In this document: positions 15,701 through 33,100 of the stretch, one piece after another
Numbering within the stretch: position 1 is the first letter of the stretch
Layout: every line of letters begins with the position of its first letter
Source of the DNA: Strongylocentrotus droebachiensis
Lineage: Eukaryota; Echinodermata; Echinoidea; Camarodonta; Strongylocentrotidae
Length of the DNA: 64,000 nt
NCBI GenBank assembly: GCA_035222895.1
Contig: JAVYIG010007907.1
Coordinates: 1 to 64,000, forward strand
Direction: 5' to 3'
Made by a program: the position numbers and the translations under genes
Notes under the pieces: generated by a model
Told to the model about the DNA's origin: nothing
The model's input: the letters and a program-made list of their open reading frames with translations, nothing else
Database searches by the model: none

Positions 15701-18700
15701 CTACCATTCATCCACCACTCATCTACCATAGAGCCACCATTCATCTACCATAGAGCCATCATTAATATACCATAGAGCCACCATTCATCTACCATAGAGC
15801 CACTATTCATCTACCATAGAGCCATCATTTATCTACCATAGAGAAACCATTTAAATAACATAGAGCCACCATTCATCTACCATAGAGCCATCATTCATCT
15901 ACCATAGAGCCACCATTCATCTACCATAGAGTCACTATTCATCTACCATAGAGCTACCATTCATCTACCATTCACCCACCACTCATCTACCATTCATCTA
16001 CCATAGAGCCACCATTCATCTACCATAGAGCCACCATTCATCTACCATAGAGCCACCATTCATCTACCATTCATCCACCATAGAGCCACCATTCATCCAC
16101 CATAGAACAACCATTCATCTACCATAGAGCCACCATTTATCTACCATAGAGTCACTACTCATCTACCATAGAGCTACCATTCATTTACCATTCACCCACC
16201 ACTCATCTACCATTCATCTACCATAGAGCCACCATTCATCTACCATAGAGCCACCATTCATCTACCATATAGCCACCATTCATCTACCATAGAGCCACGA
16301 CTCATCTACCATAGAGCCACCATTCATCTACCATTGAGCCACCATTCAACTACCATAGAGCCACCATTCATCTACCATAGAGCCATCATTCATCTACCAT
16401 AGGGCCACCATTCATCTACCATTTATTCACCACTTATCTACCATTCATCTACCATAGAGCCACCATTCATCTACCATAGAGCTACCATTCATCTACCTTT
16501 CACCCACCACTCATCTACCATTCATCTACCATTTAAATACCATAGAGCCACCATTTATATACCATAGAGCCATCATTCATCTACCATAGAGCCACCATTC
16601 ATCTACCATAGAGTCACTATTCATCTACCATAGAGCTACCATTCATCTACCATTCACCCACCACTCATCTACCATAGAGCCACCATTCATCTACCATAGA
16701 GCCACCATTCATCTACCATTCATCCACCATAGAGCCACCATTCATCCACCATAGAACAACCATTCATCTACCATAGAGCCACCATTTATCTACCATAGAG
16801 TCACTATTCATCTACCATAGAGCTACCATTCATCTACCATTCACCCACCACTCATCTACCATTCATCTACCATAGAGCCACCATTCATCTACCATAGAGC
16901 CACCATTCATCTACCATATAGCCACCATTCATCTACCATAGAGCCACGACTCATCTACCATAGAGCCACCATTCATCTACCATAGAGCCACCATTCAACT
17001 ACCATAGAGCCACCATTCATCTACCATAGAGCCATCATTCATCTACCATAGGGCCACCATTCATCTACCATTTATTCACCACTCATCTACCATTCATCTA
17101 CCATAGAGCCACCATTCATCTACCATAGACCCACCATTCATCTACCATAGAGCCACCATTCATCTACCATAGAGCCACTATTCATCTACCATAGAGCTAC
17201 CATTCATCTACCATTCACCCACCACCCATCTACCATTCATCTACCATAGAGCCACCATTCATCTACCATAGAGCCACCATTCATCTACCATAGAGCCACC
17301 ATTCATCTACCATAGACCCACCATTCATCTACCATAGAGCCACCATTCATCTACCATAGAGCCACCATTCATCTACCATAGAGCTACCATTCATCTACCT
17401 TTCACCCACCACTCATCTACCATTCATCTACCATTTAAATACCATAGAGCCACCATTTATATACCATAGAGCCACCATTCATCTACCATAGAGCCATCAT
17501 TCATCTACCATATAGCCACCATTCGTCTACCATAGAGCCACCATTCATCTACCATAGGGCCACCATTCATCTACAATAGAGCCACCATTCATCTACCATA
17601 GAGCCATTCATCTACCATAGAGCCACCATTCATCTACCATAGAGCTACCATTCATCTACCATAGAGCCACCATTCATCTACCATAGAGCCACCATTCATC
17701 TACTATAGAGCCACCATTCATCTACCATAGAGCCACCATTCATCTACCATAGAGCCACTATTCATCCACCATAGAGCCACCATTCATCTACCATAGAGCC
17801 ACCATTCATATACCATAGAGCCACCATTCATCTACCATAGAGCCACCATTCATCTACCATAGGGCTATCATTCATCTACCATTCATCCACCATTCATCTA
17901 CCATAGAGCCACCATTCATCTACAATAGGGCTACCATTCATCTACCATTCTTCCACCATTCATCTACCATAGAGCCACCATTCATTTACCATAGGCCCAC
18001 CAGTCTTCTACCATAGATCCACCATTCTTCTACCATAGAGCCACCATTCATCTACCATAGAGCCACCATTCATCTACCATTCATCCACCATAGAGCCACC
18101 ATTCATCCACCATAGAACAACCATTCATCTACCATAGAGCCACCATTTATCTACCATAGAGTCACTATTCATCTACCATAGAGCTACCATTCATCTACCA
18201 TTCACCCACCACTCATCTACCATTCATCTACCATAGAGCCACCATTCATCTACCATAGAGCCACCATTCATCTACCATATAGCCACCATTCATCTACCAT
18301 AGAGCCACGACTCATCTACCATAGAGCCACCATTCATCTACCATAGAGCCACCATTCAACTACCATAGAGCCACCATTCATCTACCATAGAGCCATCATT
18401 CATCTACCATAGGGCCACCATTCATCTACCATTTATTCACCACTCATCTACCATTCATCTACCATAGAGCCACCATTCATCTACCATAGACCCACCATTC
18501 ATCTACCATAGAGCCACCATTCATCTACCATAGAGCCACTATTCATCTACCATAGAGCTACCATTCATCTACCATTCACCCACCACCCATCTACCATTCA
18601 TCTACCATAGAGCCACCATTCATCTACCATAGAGCCACCATTCATCTACCATAGAGCCACCATTCATCTACCATAGACCCACCATTCATCTACCATAGAG

Positions 18701-21700
18701 CCACCATTCATCTACCATAGAGCCACCATTCATCTACCATAGAGCTACCATTCATCTACCTTTCACCCACCACTCATCTACCATTCATCTACCATTTAAA
18801 TACCATAGAGCCACCATTTATATACCATAGAGCCACCATTCATCTACCATAGAGCCATCATTCATCTACCATATAGCCACCATTCGTCTACCATAGAGCC
18901 ACCATTCATCTACCATAGGGCCACCATTCATCTACAATAGAGCCACCATTCATCTACCATAGAGCCATTCATCTACCATAGAGCCACCATTCATCTACCA
19001 TAGAGCTACCATTCATCTACCATAGAGCCACCATTCATCTACCATAGAGCCACCATTCATCTACTATAGAGCCACCATTCATCTACCATAGAGCCACCAT
19101 TCATCTACCATAGAGCCACTATTCATCCACCATAGAGCCACCATTCATCTACCATAGAGCCACCATTCATATACCATAGAGCCACCATTCATCTACCATA
19201 GAGCCACCATTCATCTACCATAGGGCTATCATTCATCTACCATTCATCCACCATTCATCTACCATAGAGCCACCATTCATCTACAATAGGGCTACCATTC
19301 ATCTACCATTCTTCCACCATTCATCTACCATAGAGCCACCATTCATTTACCATAGGCCCACCAGTCTTCTACCATAGATCCACCATTCTTCTACCATAGA
19401 GCCACCATTCATCTACCATAGAGCCACCATTCATCTACCATAGAGCCACCATTCATCTACCATAGAGCCACCATTCATCTACCATAGGGCCACCATTCAT
19501 CTACCATTTATTCACCACTCATCTACCATTCATCTACCATAGAGCCACCATTCATCTACCATAGAGCCACCATTCATCTACCATAGAGCCACCATTCATC
19601 TACCATAGAGCCACCATTCATCTACCATAGAGCTACCATTCATCTACCATTCACCCACCACTCATCTACCCTTCATCTACCATAGAGCCACCATTCATCT
19701 ACCATAGAGCCATCATTCATCTACCATAGGGCCACCATTCATCTACCATTTATTCACCACTCATCTACCATTCATCTACCATAGAGCCACCATTCATCTA
19801 CCATAGAGCCACCATTCATCTACCATAGAGCCACCATTCATCTACCATCGAGCTACCATTCATCTACCATTCATCCACCACTCATCTACTATAGAGCCAC
19901 CATTCATCTACCATAGAGCCATCATTAATATACCATAGAGCCACCATTCATCTACCATAGAGCCACTATTCATCTACCATAGAGCCATCATTTATCTACC
20001 ATAGAGAAACCATTTAAATAACATAGAGCCACCATTCATCTACCATAGAGCCATCATTCATCTACCATAGAGCCACCATTCATCTACCATAGAGTCACTA
20101 TTCATCTACCATAGAGCTACCATTCATCTACCATTCACCCACCACTCATCTACCATTCATCTACCATAGAGCCACCATTCATCTACCATTCATCCACCAT
20201 AGAGCCACCATTCATCCACCATAGAACAACCATTCATCTACCATAGAGCCACCATTTATCTACCATAGAGTCACTATTCATCTACCATAGAGCTACCATT
20301 CATTTACCATTCACCCACCACTCATCTACCATTCATCTACCATAGAGCCACCATTCATCTACCATAGAGCCACCATTCATCTACCATATAGCCACCATTC
20401 ATCTACCATAGAGCCACGACTCATCTACCATAGAGCCACCATTCATCTACCATTGAGCCACCATTCAACTACCATAGAGCCACCATTCATCTACCATAGA
20501 GCCATCATTCATCTACCATAGGGCCACTATTCATCTACCATTTATTCACCACTTATCTACCATTCATCTACCATAGAGCCACCATTCATCTACCATAGAG
20601 CCACCATTCATCTACCATAGAGCCACCATTCATCTACCATAGACCCACCATTCATCTACCATAGAGCCACCATTCATATACCATAGAGCCACTATTCATC
20701 TACCATAGAGCTACCATTCATCTACCATTCACCCACCACTCATCTACCATTCATCTACCATAGAGCCACCATTCATCTACCATAGAGCCACAATTCATCT
20801 ACCATAGAGCCACCATTCATCTACCATAGACCCACCATTCATCTACCATAGAGCCACCATTCATCTACCATAGAGCCACCATTCATCTACCATAGAGCTA
20901 CCATTCATCTACCATAGAGCCACCATTCATCTACCATAGAGCCACCATTCATCTACCATAGGGCCACCATTCATCTACCATTTATTCACCACTCATCTAC
21001 CATTCATCTACCATAGAGCCACCATTCATCTACCATAGAGCCACCATTCATCTACCATAGAGCCACCATTCATCTACCATCGAGCTACCATTCATCTACC
21101 ATTCATCCACCACTCATCTACCATAGAGCCACCATTCATCTACCATAGAGCCATCATTAATATACCATAGAGCCACCATTCATCTACCATAGAGCCACTA
21201 TTCATCTACCATAGAGCCATCATTTATCTACCATAGAGAAACCATTTAAATAACATAGAGCCACCATTCATCTACCATAGAGCCATCATTCATCTACCAT
21301 AGAGCCACCATTCATCTACCATAGAGTCACTATTCATCTACCATAGAGCTACCATTCATCTACCATTCACCCACCACTCATCTACCATTCATCTACCATA
21401 GAGCCACCATTCATCTACCATAGAGCCACCATTCATCTACCATAGAGCCACCATTCATCTACCATTCATCCACCATAGAGCCACCATTCATCCACCATAG
21501 AACAACCATTCATCTACCATAGAGCCACCATTTATCTACCATAGAGTCACTATTCATCTACCATAGAGCCACCATTCATCTACCATAGAGCTACCATTCA
21601 TCTACCATTCACCCACCACTCATCTACCCTTTATCTACCATAGAGCCACCATTCATCTACCATAGAGCCATCATTCATCTACCATTATAGCCATCATTCA

Positions 21701-24700
21701 TCTACCATAGAGCCATCATTCATCTACCATAGAGCCACCATTCATCTACCATAGAGCCACCATTCATCTACCATAGAGCCACCATTCATCTACCATAGAG
21801 CCACCATTCATCTACCATAGGGCCACCATTCATCTACCATTTATTCACCACTCATCTACCATTCATCTACCATAGAGCCACCATTCATCTACCATAGAGC
21901 CACCATTCATCTACCATAGAGCCACCATTCATCTACCATCGAGCTACCATTCATCTACCATTCATCCACCACTCATCTACCATAGAGCCACCATTCATCT
22001 ACCATAGAGCCATCATTAATATACCATAGAGCCACCATTCATCTACCATAGAGCCACTATTCATCTACCATAGAGCCATCATTTATCTACCATAGAGAAA
22101 CCATTTAAATAACATAGAGCCACCATTCATCTACCATAGAGCCATCATTCATCTACCATAGAGCCACCATTCATCTACCATAGAGTCACTATTCATCTAC
22201 CATAGAGCTACCATTCATCTACCATTCACCCACCACTCATCTACCATTCATCTACCATAGAGCCACCATTCATCTACCATAGAGCCACCATTCATCTACC
22301 ATAGAGCCACCATTCATCTACCATTCATCCACCATAGAGCCACCATTCATCCACCATAGAACAACCATTCATCTACCATAGAGCCACCATTTATCTACCA
22401 TAGAGTCACTATTCATCTACCATAGAGCTACCATTCATTTACCATTCACCCACCACTCATCTACCATTCATCTACCATAGAGCCACCATTCATCTACCAT
22501 AGAGCCACCATTCATCTACCATATAGCCACCATTCATCTACCATAGAGCCACGACTCATCTACCATAGAGCCACCATTCATCTACCATTGAGCCACCATT
22601 CAACTACCATAGAGCCACCATTCATCTACCATAGAGCCATCATTCATCTACCATAGGGCCACCATTCATCTACCATTTATTCACCACTTATCTACCATTC
22701 ATCTACCATAGAGCCACCATTCATCTACCATAGAGCCACCATTCATCTACCATAGAGCCACCATTCATCTACCATAGACCCACCATTCATCTACCATAGA
22801 GCCACCATTCATATACCATAGAGCCACTATTCATCTACCATAGAGCCACCATTCATCTACCATAGAGCCACCATTCATCTACCATATAGCCACCATTCAT
22901 CTACCATAGAGCCACGACTCATCTACCATAGAGCCACCATTCATCTACCATTGAGCCACCATTCAACTACCATAGAGCCACCATTCATCTACCATAGAGC
23001 CACCATTCATCTACCATTTATTCACCACTTATCTACCATTCATCTACCATAGAGCCACCATTCATCTACCATAGAGCCACGACTCATCTACCATAGAGCC
23101 ACCATTCATCTACCATTGAGCCACCATTCAACTACCATAGAGCCACCATTCATCTACCATAGAGCCATCATTCATCTACCATAGGGCCACCATTCATCTA
23201 CCATTTATTCACCACTTATCTACCATTCATCTACCATAGAGCCACCATTCATCTACCATAGAGCCACCATTCATCTACCATAGAGCCACCATTCATCTAC
23301 CATAGACCCACCATTCATCTACCATAGAGCCACCATTCATATACCATAGAGCCACTATTCATCTACCATAGAGCTACCATTCATCTACCATTCACCCACC
23401 ACTCATCTACCATTCATCTACCATAGAGCCACCATTCATCTACCATAGAGCCACAATTCATCTACCATAGAGCCACCATTCATCTACCATAGACCCACCA
23501 TTCATCTACCATAGAGCCACCATTCATCTACCATAGAGCCACCATTCATCTACCATAGAGCTACCATTCATCTACCATAGAGCCACCATTCATCTACCAT
23601 AGAGCCACCATTCATCTACCATAGGGCCACCATTCATCTACCATTTATTCACCACTCATCTACCATTCATCTACCATAGAGCCACCATTCATCTACCATA
23701 GAGCCACCATTCATCTACCATAGAGCCACCATTCATCTACCATCGAGCTACCATTCATCTACCATTCATCCACCACTCATCTACCATAGAGCCACCATTC
23801 ATCTACCATAGAGCCATCATTAATATACCATAGAGCCACCATTCATCTACCATAGAGCCACTATTCATCTACCATAGAGCCATCATTTATCTACCATAGA
23901 GAAACCATTTAAATAACATAGAGCCACCATTCATCTACCATAGAGCCATCATTCATCTACCATAGAGCCACCATTCATCTACCATAGAGTCACTATTCAT
24001 CTACCATAGAGCTACCATTCATCTACCATTCACCCACCACTCATCTACCATTCATCTACCATAGAGCCACCATTCATCTACCATAGAGCCACCATTCATC
24101 TACCATAGAGCCACCATTCATCTACCATTCATCCACCATAGAGCCACCATTCATCCACCATAGAACAACCATTCATCTACCATAGAGCCACCATTTATCT
24201 ACCATAGAGTCACTATTCATCTACCATAGAGCTACCATTCATCTACCATTCACCCACCACTCATCTACCATTCATCTACCATAGAGCCACCATTCATCTA
24301 CCATAGGGCTACCATTCATCTACCATTCATCCACCATTCATCTACCATAGAGCCACCATTCATCTACCATAGAGCCACCATTCATCTACCATAGACCCAC
24401 CATTCATCTACCATAGAGCCACCATTCATCTACCATAGAGCCACAATTCATCTACCATAGGGCCACCATTCATCTACCATTTATTCACCACTCATCTACC
24501 ATTCATCTACCATAGAGCCACCATTCATCTACCATAGAGCCACCATTCATCTACCATAGAGCCACCATTCATCTACCATAGACCCACCATTCATCTACCA
24601 TAGAGCCACCATTCATCTACCATAGAGCCACTATTCATCTACCATAGAGCTACCATTCATCTACCATTCACCCACCACTCATCTACCATTCATCTACCAT

Positions 24701-27700
24701 AGAGCCACCATTCATCTACCATAGAGCCACAATTCATCTACCATAGAGCCACCATTCATCTACCATAGACCCACCATTCATCTACCATAGAGCCACCATT
24801 CATCTACCATAGAGCCACCATTCATCTACCATAGAGCTACCATTCATCTACCATTCACCCACCACTCATCTACCATTCATCTACCATAGAGCCACCAATC
24901 ATCTACCATAGAGCCACCATTCATCTACCATAGAGCCACCATTCATCTACCATAGAGCCACCATTCATCTACCATAGAGCCACCATTCATCTACCATAGA
25001 GAAACCATTTAAATACCATAGAGCCACCATTTATATACCATAGAGCCACCATTCATCTACCATAGAGCCATCATTCATCTACCATATAGCCACCATTCAT
25101 CTACCATAGAGTCACCATTCATCTACCATAGAGCCACCATTCATCTACAATAGAGCCACCATTCATCTACCATAGAGCCATTCATCTACCATAGAGCCAC
25201 CATTCATCTACCATAGAGCTACCATTCATCTACCATAGAGCCACCATTCATCTACCATAGAGCCACCATTCATCTACCATAGAGCCACCATTCATCTACC
25301 ATAGAGCCACCATTCATCTACCATAGAGCCACTATTCATCCACCATAGAGCCACCATTCATCTACCATAGAGCCACCATTCATATACCATAGAGCCACCA
25401 TTCATCTACCATAGAGCCACCATTCATCTACCATAGGGCTATCATTCATCTACCATTCATCCACCATTCATCTACCATAGAGCCACCATTCATCTACCAT
25501 AGAGCCACCATTCATCTACCATAGACCCACCATTCATCTACCATAGAGCCACCATTCATCTACCATAGAGCCACAATTCATCTACCATAGGGCTACCATT
25601 CATCTACCATTCATCCACCATTCATCTACCATAGAGCCACCATTCATCTACCTTAGAGCCACCATTCATCTACCATAGACCCACCATTCATCTACCATAG
25701 AGCCACCATTCATCTACCATAGAGCCACTATTCATCTACCATAGAGCTACCATTCATCTACCATTCACCCACCACTCATCTACCATTCATCTACCATAGA
25801 GCCACCATTCATCTACCATAGAGCCACAATTCATCTACCATAGAGCCACCATTCATCTACCATAGACCCACCATTCATCTACCATAGAGCCACCATTCAT
25901 CTACCATAGAACCACCATTCATCTACCATAGAGCTACCATTCATCTACCATTCACCCACCACTCATCTACCATTCATCTACCATAGAGCCACCAATCATC
26001 TACCATAGAGCCACCATTCATCTACCATAGAGCCACCATTCATCTACCATAGAGCCACTATTCATCCACCATAGAGCCACCATTCATCTACCATAGAGCC
26101 ACCATTCATATACCATAGAGCCACCATTCATCTACCATAGAGCCACCATTCATCTACAATAGGGCTACCATTCATCTACCATTCTTCCACCATTCATCTA
26201 CCATAGAGCCACCATTCATTTACCATAGGCCCACCAGTCTTCTACCATAGATCCACCATTCATCTACCATAGAGCCACCATTCATCTACCATAGAGCCAC
26301 CATTCATCTACCATAGAGCCACCATTCATCTACCATAGAGCCACCATTCATCTACCATAGGGCCACCATTCATCTACCATTTATTCACCACTCATCTACC
26401 ATTCATCTACCATAGAGCCACCATTCATCTACCATAGAGCCACCATTCATCTACCATAGAGCCACCATTCATCTACCATAGAGCCACCATTCATCTACCA
26501 TAGAGCTACCATTCATCTACCATTCACCCACCACTCATCTACCCTTCATCTACCATAGAGCCACCATTCATCTACCATAGAGCCATCATTCATCTACCAT
26601 TATAGCCATCATTCATCTACCATAGAGCCATCATTCATCTACCATAGAGCCACCATTCATCTACCATAGAGCCACCATTCATCTACCATAGAGCCACCAT
26701 TCATCTACCATAGAGCCACCATTCATCTACCATAGGGCCACCATTCATCTACCATTTATTCACCACTCATCTACCATTCATCTACCATAGAGCCACCATT
26801 CATCTACCATAGAGCCACCATTCATCTACCATAGAGCCACCATTCATCTACCATAGAGCCACCATTCATCTACCATAGAGCTACCATTCATCTACCATTC
26901 ACCCACCACTCATCTACCATTCATCTACCATAGAGCCACCATTCATCTACCATAGAGCCATCATTCATCTACCATATAGCCATCTTTCATCTACCATAGA
27001 GCCACCATTCATCTACCATAGAGCCAACATTCATCTACCATAGGGCTATCATTCATCTACCATTCATCCACCATTCATCTACCATAGAGCCACCATTCAT
27101 CTACAATAGGGCTACCATTCATCTACCATTCTTCCACCATTCATCTACCATAGAGCCACCATTCATTTACCATAGGCCCACCAGTCTTCTACCATAGATC
27201 CACCATTCATCTACCATAGAGCCACCATTCATCTACCATAGAGCCACCATTCATCTACCATAGAGCCACCATTCATCTACCATAGAGCCACCATTCATCT
27301 ACCATAGGGCCACCATTCATCTACCATTTATTCACCACTCATCTACCATTCATCTACCATAGAGCCACCATTCATCTACCATAGAGCCACCATTCATCTA
27401 CCATAGAGCCACCATTCATCTACCATAGAGCCACCATTCATCTACCATAGAGCTACCATTCATCTACCATTCACCCACCACTCATCTACCCTTCATCTAC
27501 CATAGAGCCACCATTCATCTACCATAGAGCCATCATTCATCTACCATTATAGCCATCATTCATCTACCATAGAGCCATCATTCATCTACCATAGAGCCAC
27601 CATTCATCTACCATAGAGCCACCATTCATCTACCATAGAGCCACCATTCATCTACCATAGAGCCACCATTCATCTACCATAGGGCCACCATTCATCTACC

Positions 27701-30148
27701 ATTTATTCACCACTCATCTACCATTCATCTACCATAGAGCCACCATTCATCTACCATAGAGCCACCATTCATCTACCATAGAGCCACCATTCATCTACCA
27801 TCGAGCTACCATTCATCTACCATTCATCCACCACTCATCTACCATAGAGCCACCATTCATCTACCATAGAGCCATCATTAATATACCATAGAGCCACCAT
27901 TCATCTACCATAGAGCCACTATTCATCTACCATAGAGCCATCATTTATCTACCATAGAGAAACCATTTAAATAACATAGAGCCACCATTCATCTACCATA
28001 GAGCCATCATTCATCTACCATAGAGCCACCATTCATCTACCATAGAGTCACTATTCATCTACCATAGAGCTACCATTCATCTACCATTCACCCACCACTC
28101 ATCTACCATTCATCTACCATAGAGCCACCATTCATCTACCATAGAGCCACCATTCATCTACCATAGAGCCACCATTCATCTACCATTCATCCACCATAGA
28201 GCCACCATTCATCCACCATAGAACAACCATTCATCTACCATAGAGCCACCATTTATCTACCATAGAGTCACTACTCATCTACCATAGAGCTACCATTCAT
28301 TTACCATTCACCCACCACTCATCTACCATTCATCTACCATAGAGCCACCATTCATCTACCATAGAGCCACCATTCATCTACCATATAGCCACCATTCATC
28401 TACCATAGAGCCACGACTCATCTACCATAGAGCCACCATTCATCTACCATTGAGCCACCATTCAACTACCATAGAGCCACCATTCATCTACCATAGAGCC
28501 ATCATTCATCTACCATAGGGCCACCATTCATCTACCATTTATTCACCACTTATCTACCATTCATCTACCATAGAGCCACCATTCATCTACCATAGAGCTA
28601 CCATTCATCTACCTTTCACCCACCACTCATCTACCATTCATCTACCATTTAAATACCATAGAGCCACCATTTATATACCATAGAGCCATCATTCATCTAC
28701 CATAGAGCCACCATTCATCTACCATAGAGTCACTATTCATCTACCATAGAGCTACCATTCATCTACCATTCACCCACCACTCATCTACCATAGAGCCACC
28801 ATTCATCTACCATAGAGCCACCATTCATCTACCATTCATCCACCATAGAGCCACCATTCATCCACCATAGAACAACCATTCATCTACCATAGAGCCACCA
28901 TTTATCTACCATAGAGTCACTATTCATCTACCATAGAGCTACCATTCATCTACCATTCACCCACCACTCATCTACCATTCATCTACCATAGAGCCACCAT
29001 TCATCTACCATAGAGCCACCATTCATCTACCATATAGCCACCATTCATCTACCATAGAGCCACGACTCATCTACCATAGAGCCACCATTCATCTACCATA
29101 GAGCCACCATTCAACTACCATAGAGCCACCATTCATCTACCATAGAGCCATCATTCATCTACCATAGGGCCACCATTCATCTACCATTTATTCACCACTC
29201 ATCTACCATTCATCTACCATAGAGCCACCATTCATCTACCATAGACCCACCATTCATCTACCATAGAGCCACCATTCATCTACCATAGAGCCACTATTCA
29301 TCTACCATAGAGCTACCATTCATCTACCATTCACCCACCACCCATCTACCATTCATCTACCATAGAGCCACCATTCATCTACCATAGAGCCACCATTCAT
29401 CTACCATAGAGCCACCATTCATCTACCATAGACCCACCATTCATCTACCATAGAGCCACCATTCATCTACCATAGAGCCACCATTCATCTACCATAGAGC
29501 TACCATTCATCTACCTTTCACCCACCACTCATCTACCATTCATCTACCATTTAAATACCATAGAGCCACCATTTATATACCATAGAGCCACCATTCATCT
29601 ACCATAGAGCCATCATTCATCTACCATATAGCCACCATTCGTCTACCATAGAGCCACCATTCATCTACCATAGGGCCACCATTCATCTACAATAGAGCCA
29701 CCATTCATCTACCATAGAGCCATTCATCTACCATAGAGCCACCATTCATCTACCATAGAGCTACCATTCATCTACCATAGAGCCACCATTCATCTACCAT
29801 AGAGCCACCATTCATCTACTATAGAGCCACCATTCATCTACCATAGAGCCACCATTCATCTACCATAGAGCCACTATTCATCCACCATAGAGCCACCATT
29901 CATCTACCATAGAGCCACCATTCATATACCATAGAGCCACCATTCATCTACCATAGAGCCACCATTCATCTACCATAGGGCTATCATTCATCTACCATTC
30001 ATCCACCATTCATCTACCATAGAGCCACCATTCATCTACAATAGGGCTACCATTCATCTACCATTCTTCCACCATTCATCTACCATAGAGCCACCATTCA
30101 TTTACCATAGGCCCACCAGTCTTCTACCATAGATCCACCATTCTTCTA
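9780..30148 (+). repeat. sat1 very large repeat, copy A (~20 kb)
   Basis: This stretch is represented a second time downstream. About 9,790-14,180 matches about 30,400-34,795 at an offset near 20,615 bp, and about 17,100-30,148 matches 34,780-47,828 at an offset of exactly 17,680 bp. Checked anchors for the second offset include 17521/35201, 19461/37141, 21621/39301, 26161/43841 and 30121/47801. The 2.9-kb difference in offset means about 14.2-17.1 kb has no counterpart in copy B. Substitutions between copies are very rare; one is at 20529 (T) against 38209 (C). Confidence 0.8.
16672..19392 (+). repeat. Tandem pair of 1,361-bp higher-order repeats
   Basis: Two adjacent blocks match at an offset of 1,361 bp: 16741/18102 (TTCATCCACC ATAGAACAAC), 17101/18462, and 17991/19352 (ATAGGCCCACCAGTCTTC). 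The length is 62 monomers of 22 bp less the 3 bp missing from one GAGCCATTCATC monomer (17601 and 18962), a defect carried by both copies. It was therefore present before the block was duplicated. Confidence 0.8.
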
Positions 30149-33100
30149 CCATAGAGCCCACCATTCATCTACCATAGAGCCACCATTTCATCTACCATAG
30201 AGCCACCATTCATCTACCATAGAGCCACCATTCATCTACCATAGGGCCACCATTCATCTACCATTTATTCACCACTCATCTACCATTCATCTACCATAGA
30301 GCCACATTCATCTACCATAGAGCCACCATTCATCTACCATAGAGCCAACCATTCATCTACCATAGAGCCACCATTCATCTACCATAGAGCCACCATTCAT
30401 CTACCATAGAGCCACCATTATTCTACCATAGAGCCACCATTCATCTACCATAGAGCCACCATTCATTTACCTAAGAGCCACCATTTAAACACCCTAGAGC
30501 CACCATTTATATTCCATAGAGCCACCATTCATCTACCATAGAGCCATCATTCATCTACCATAGAGCCACAATTCATCTACCATAGAGCCACTATTCATCT
30601 ACCATAGAGCCACCATTCAACTACCATAGGCCACCATTCATTTACCATAGAGCCACCATTCATTCTACCATAGAGCCACCATTTAAATACTATAGAGCCA
30701 CCATTCAATCTACCATAGGAGCCACCATTCATCCACCATAGAGCCACCATTCATCTACCATAGAGCCACCATTCATCTACCATAGAGCCACCATTCATCT
30801 ACCATAGGGTTACCATTCATCTACCATTCATCCACCATTCATCTACCATAGAGCCACCATTCATTCCACCATAGAGCCACCATTCATCTACCATAGAGCC
30901 ACCATTCATCTACCATAGAGCCACCATTCATCTACCATAGGGTTACCATTCATCTACCATTCATCCACCATTCATCTACCATAGAGCCACAATTCATCTA
31001 CCATAGGGCTACCATTCATCTACCATTCATCCACCATTCATCTACCATAGAGCCATCATTCATCTACCATAGGGCCACCATTTATCTACCATTCATCCAC
31101 AACTCATCTACCATTCATCTACCATAGAGCCACCATTCATCTACCATAGAGCCACCATTATTCTACCATAGAGCCACCATTCATCTACCATAGGGCCACC
31201 ATTTATCTACCATTCATCCACCACTCATCTACCATTCATCTACCATAGAGCCACCATTCATCTACCATAGAGCCACCATTCTTCTACCATAGAGCCACCA
31301 TTCATCTACCATAGTGCCACCATTCATCTACCATTTATTCACCACTCATCTACCATTCATCTACCATAGAGCCACTATTCTTCTACCATAGAGCCACCAT
31401 TAATCTACCATAAGGCTACCATTCATCTACCATTCATCCACCATTCATCTACCATAGAGCCATCATTCATCTACCATAGGGCCACCATTTATCTACCATT
31501 CATCCACCACTCATCTACCATTCATCTACCATAGAGCCACCATTCATCTACCATAGAGCCACCATTCATCTACCATAGAGCCACCATTCAACTGCCATAG
31601 AGAAACCATTCATTTACCATAGAGCCACCATTCATCTACCATAGAGCCACCATTTAAATACCATAGAGCCACCATTTAAATAACATAGAGCCACCTTTCA
31701 TCTACCATAGAGCCATCATTCATCTACCATAGAGCCACCATTCATCTACCCTAGGGCCACCATTCATCTACCATTCATCTACCACTCATCTACCATAGAT
31801 CCACCATTCATCTACCATACAGCCACCATTCATCTATCATAGAGCCACTATTCATCTACCACAGAGCCACCATTTAAATACCATAGAGCCACCATTCAAC
31901 TACCATAGAGCCACCAATTAAACACCCTAGAGCCACCATTTATATTCCATAGAGCCACCATTCATCTACCATAGAGCCATCATTCATCTACCATAGAGCC
32001 ACAATTCATCTACCATAGAGCCACCATTCATCTACCATAGAGCCACCATTCAACTACCATAGGCCACCATTCATTTACCATGGAGCCACCATTCATCTAC
32101 CATAGAGCCACCATTTAAATACAATAGAGCCACCATTCATCTACCATAGAGCCACCATTCATCCACCATAGAGCCACCATTCATCTACCATAGAGCCAGC
32201 ATTCATGTACCATAGAGCCACCATTCATAAACCATAGGGCTACCATTCATCTACCATTCATCCACCATTCATCTACCATAGAGCCATCATTCATCTACCA
32301 TAGAGCCACCATTCATCTACCATAGAGCCACCATTCATCTACCATAGAGCCACAATTCATCTACCATAGGGCTACCATTCATCTACAATTCATCCACCAT
32401 TCATCTACCATAGAGCCATCATTCATCTACCATAGGGCCACCATTTATCTACCATTCATCCACCACTCATCCACCATTCATCTACCATAGAGCCACCATT
32501 CATCTACCATAGAGCCACCATTATTCTACCATAGAGCCACCATTCATCTACCATAGGGCCACCATTTATCTACCATTCATCCACCACTCATCTACCATTC
32601 ATCTACCATAGAGCCACCATTCATCTACCATAGAGCCACCATTCTTCTACCATAGAGCTACCATTCATCTACCATAGGGCCACCATTCATCTACCATTTA
32701 TTCACCACTCATCTACCATTCATCTACCATAGAGCCACCATTCTGCTACCATAGAGGCACCATTCATCTACCATAGGGCTACCATTCATCTACCATTCAT
32801 CACCATTCATCTACCATAGAGCCATCATTTATCTACCATAGGGCCACCATTTATCTACCATTCATCCACCACTCATCTACCATTCATCTACCATAGAGCC
32901 ACCATTCATCTACCATAGAGCCACCATTATTCTACATAGAGCCACCATTCATCTACCATAGGGCCACCATTTATCTACCATTCATCTACCATTCATCTAC
33001 CACTCATCTACCATAGAGCCACCATTCATCTACCATAGAGCCACCATTCATCTACCATAGAGCCACCATTCATCTGACCATAGAGCCACCATTCATCTAC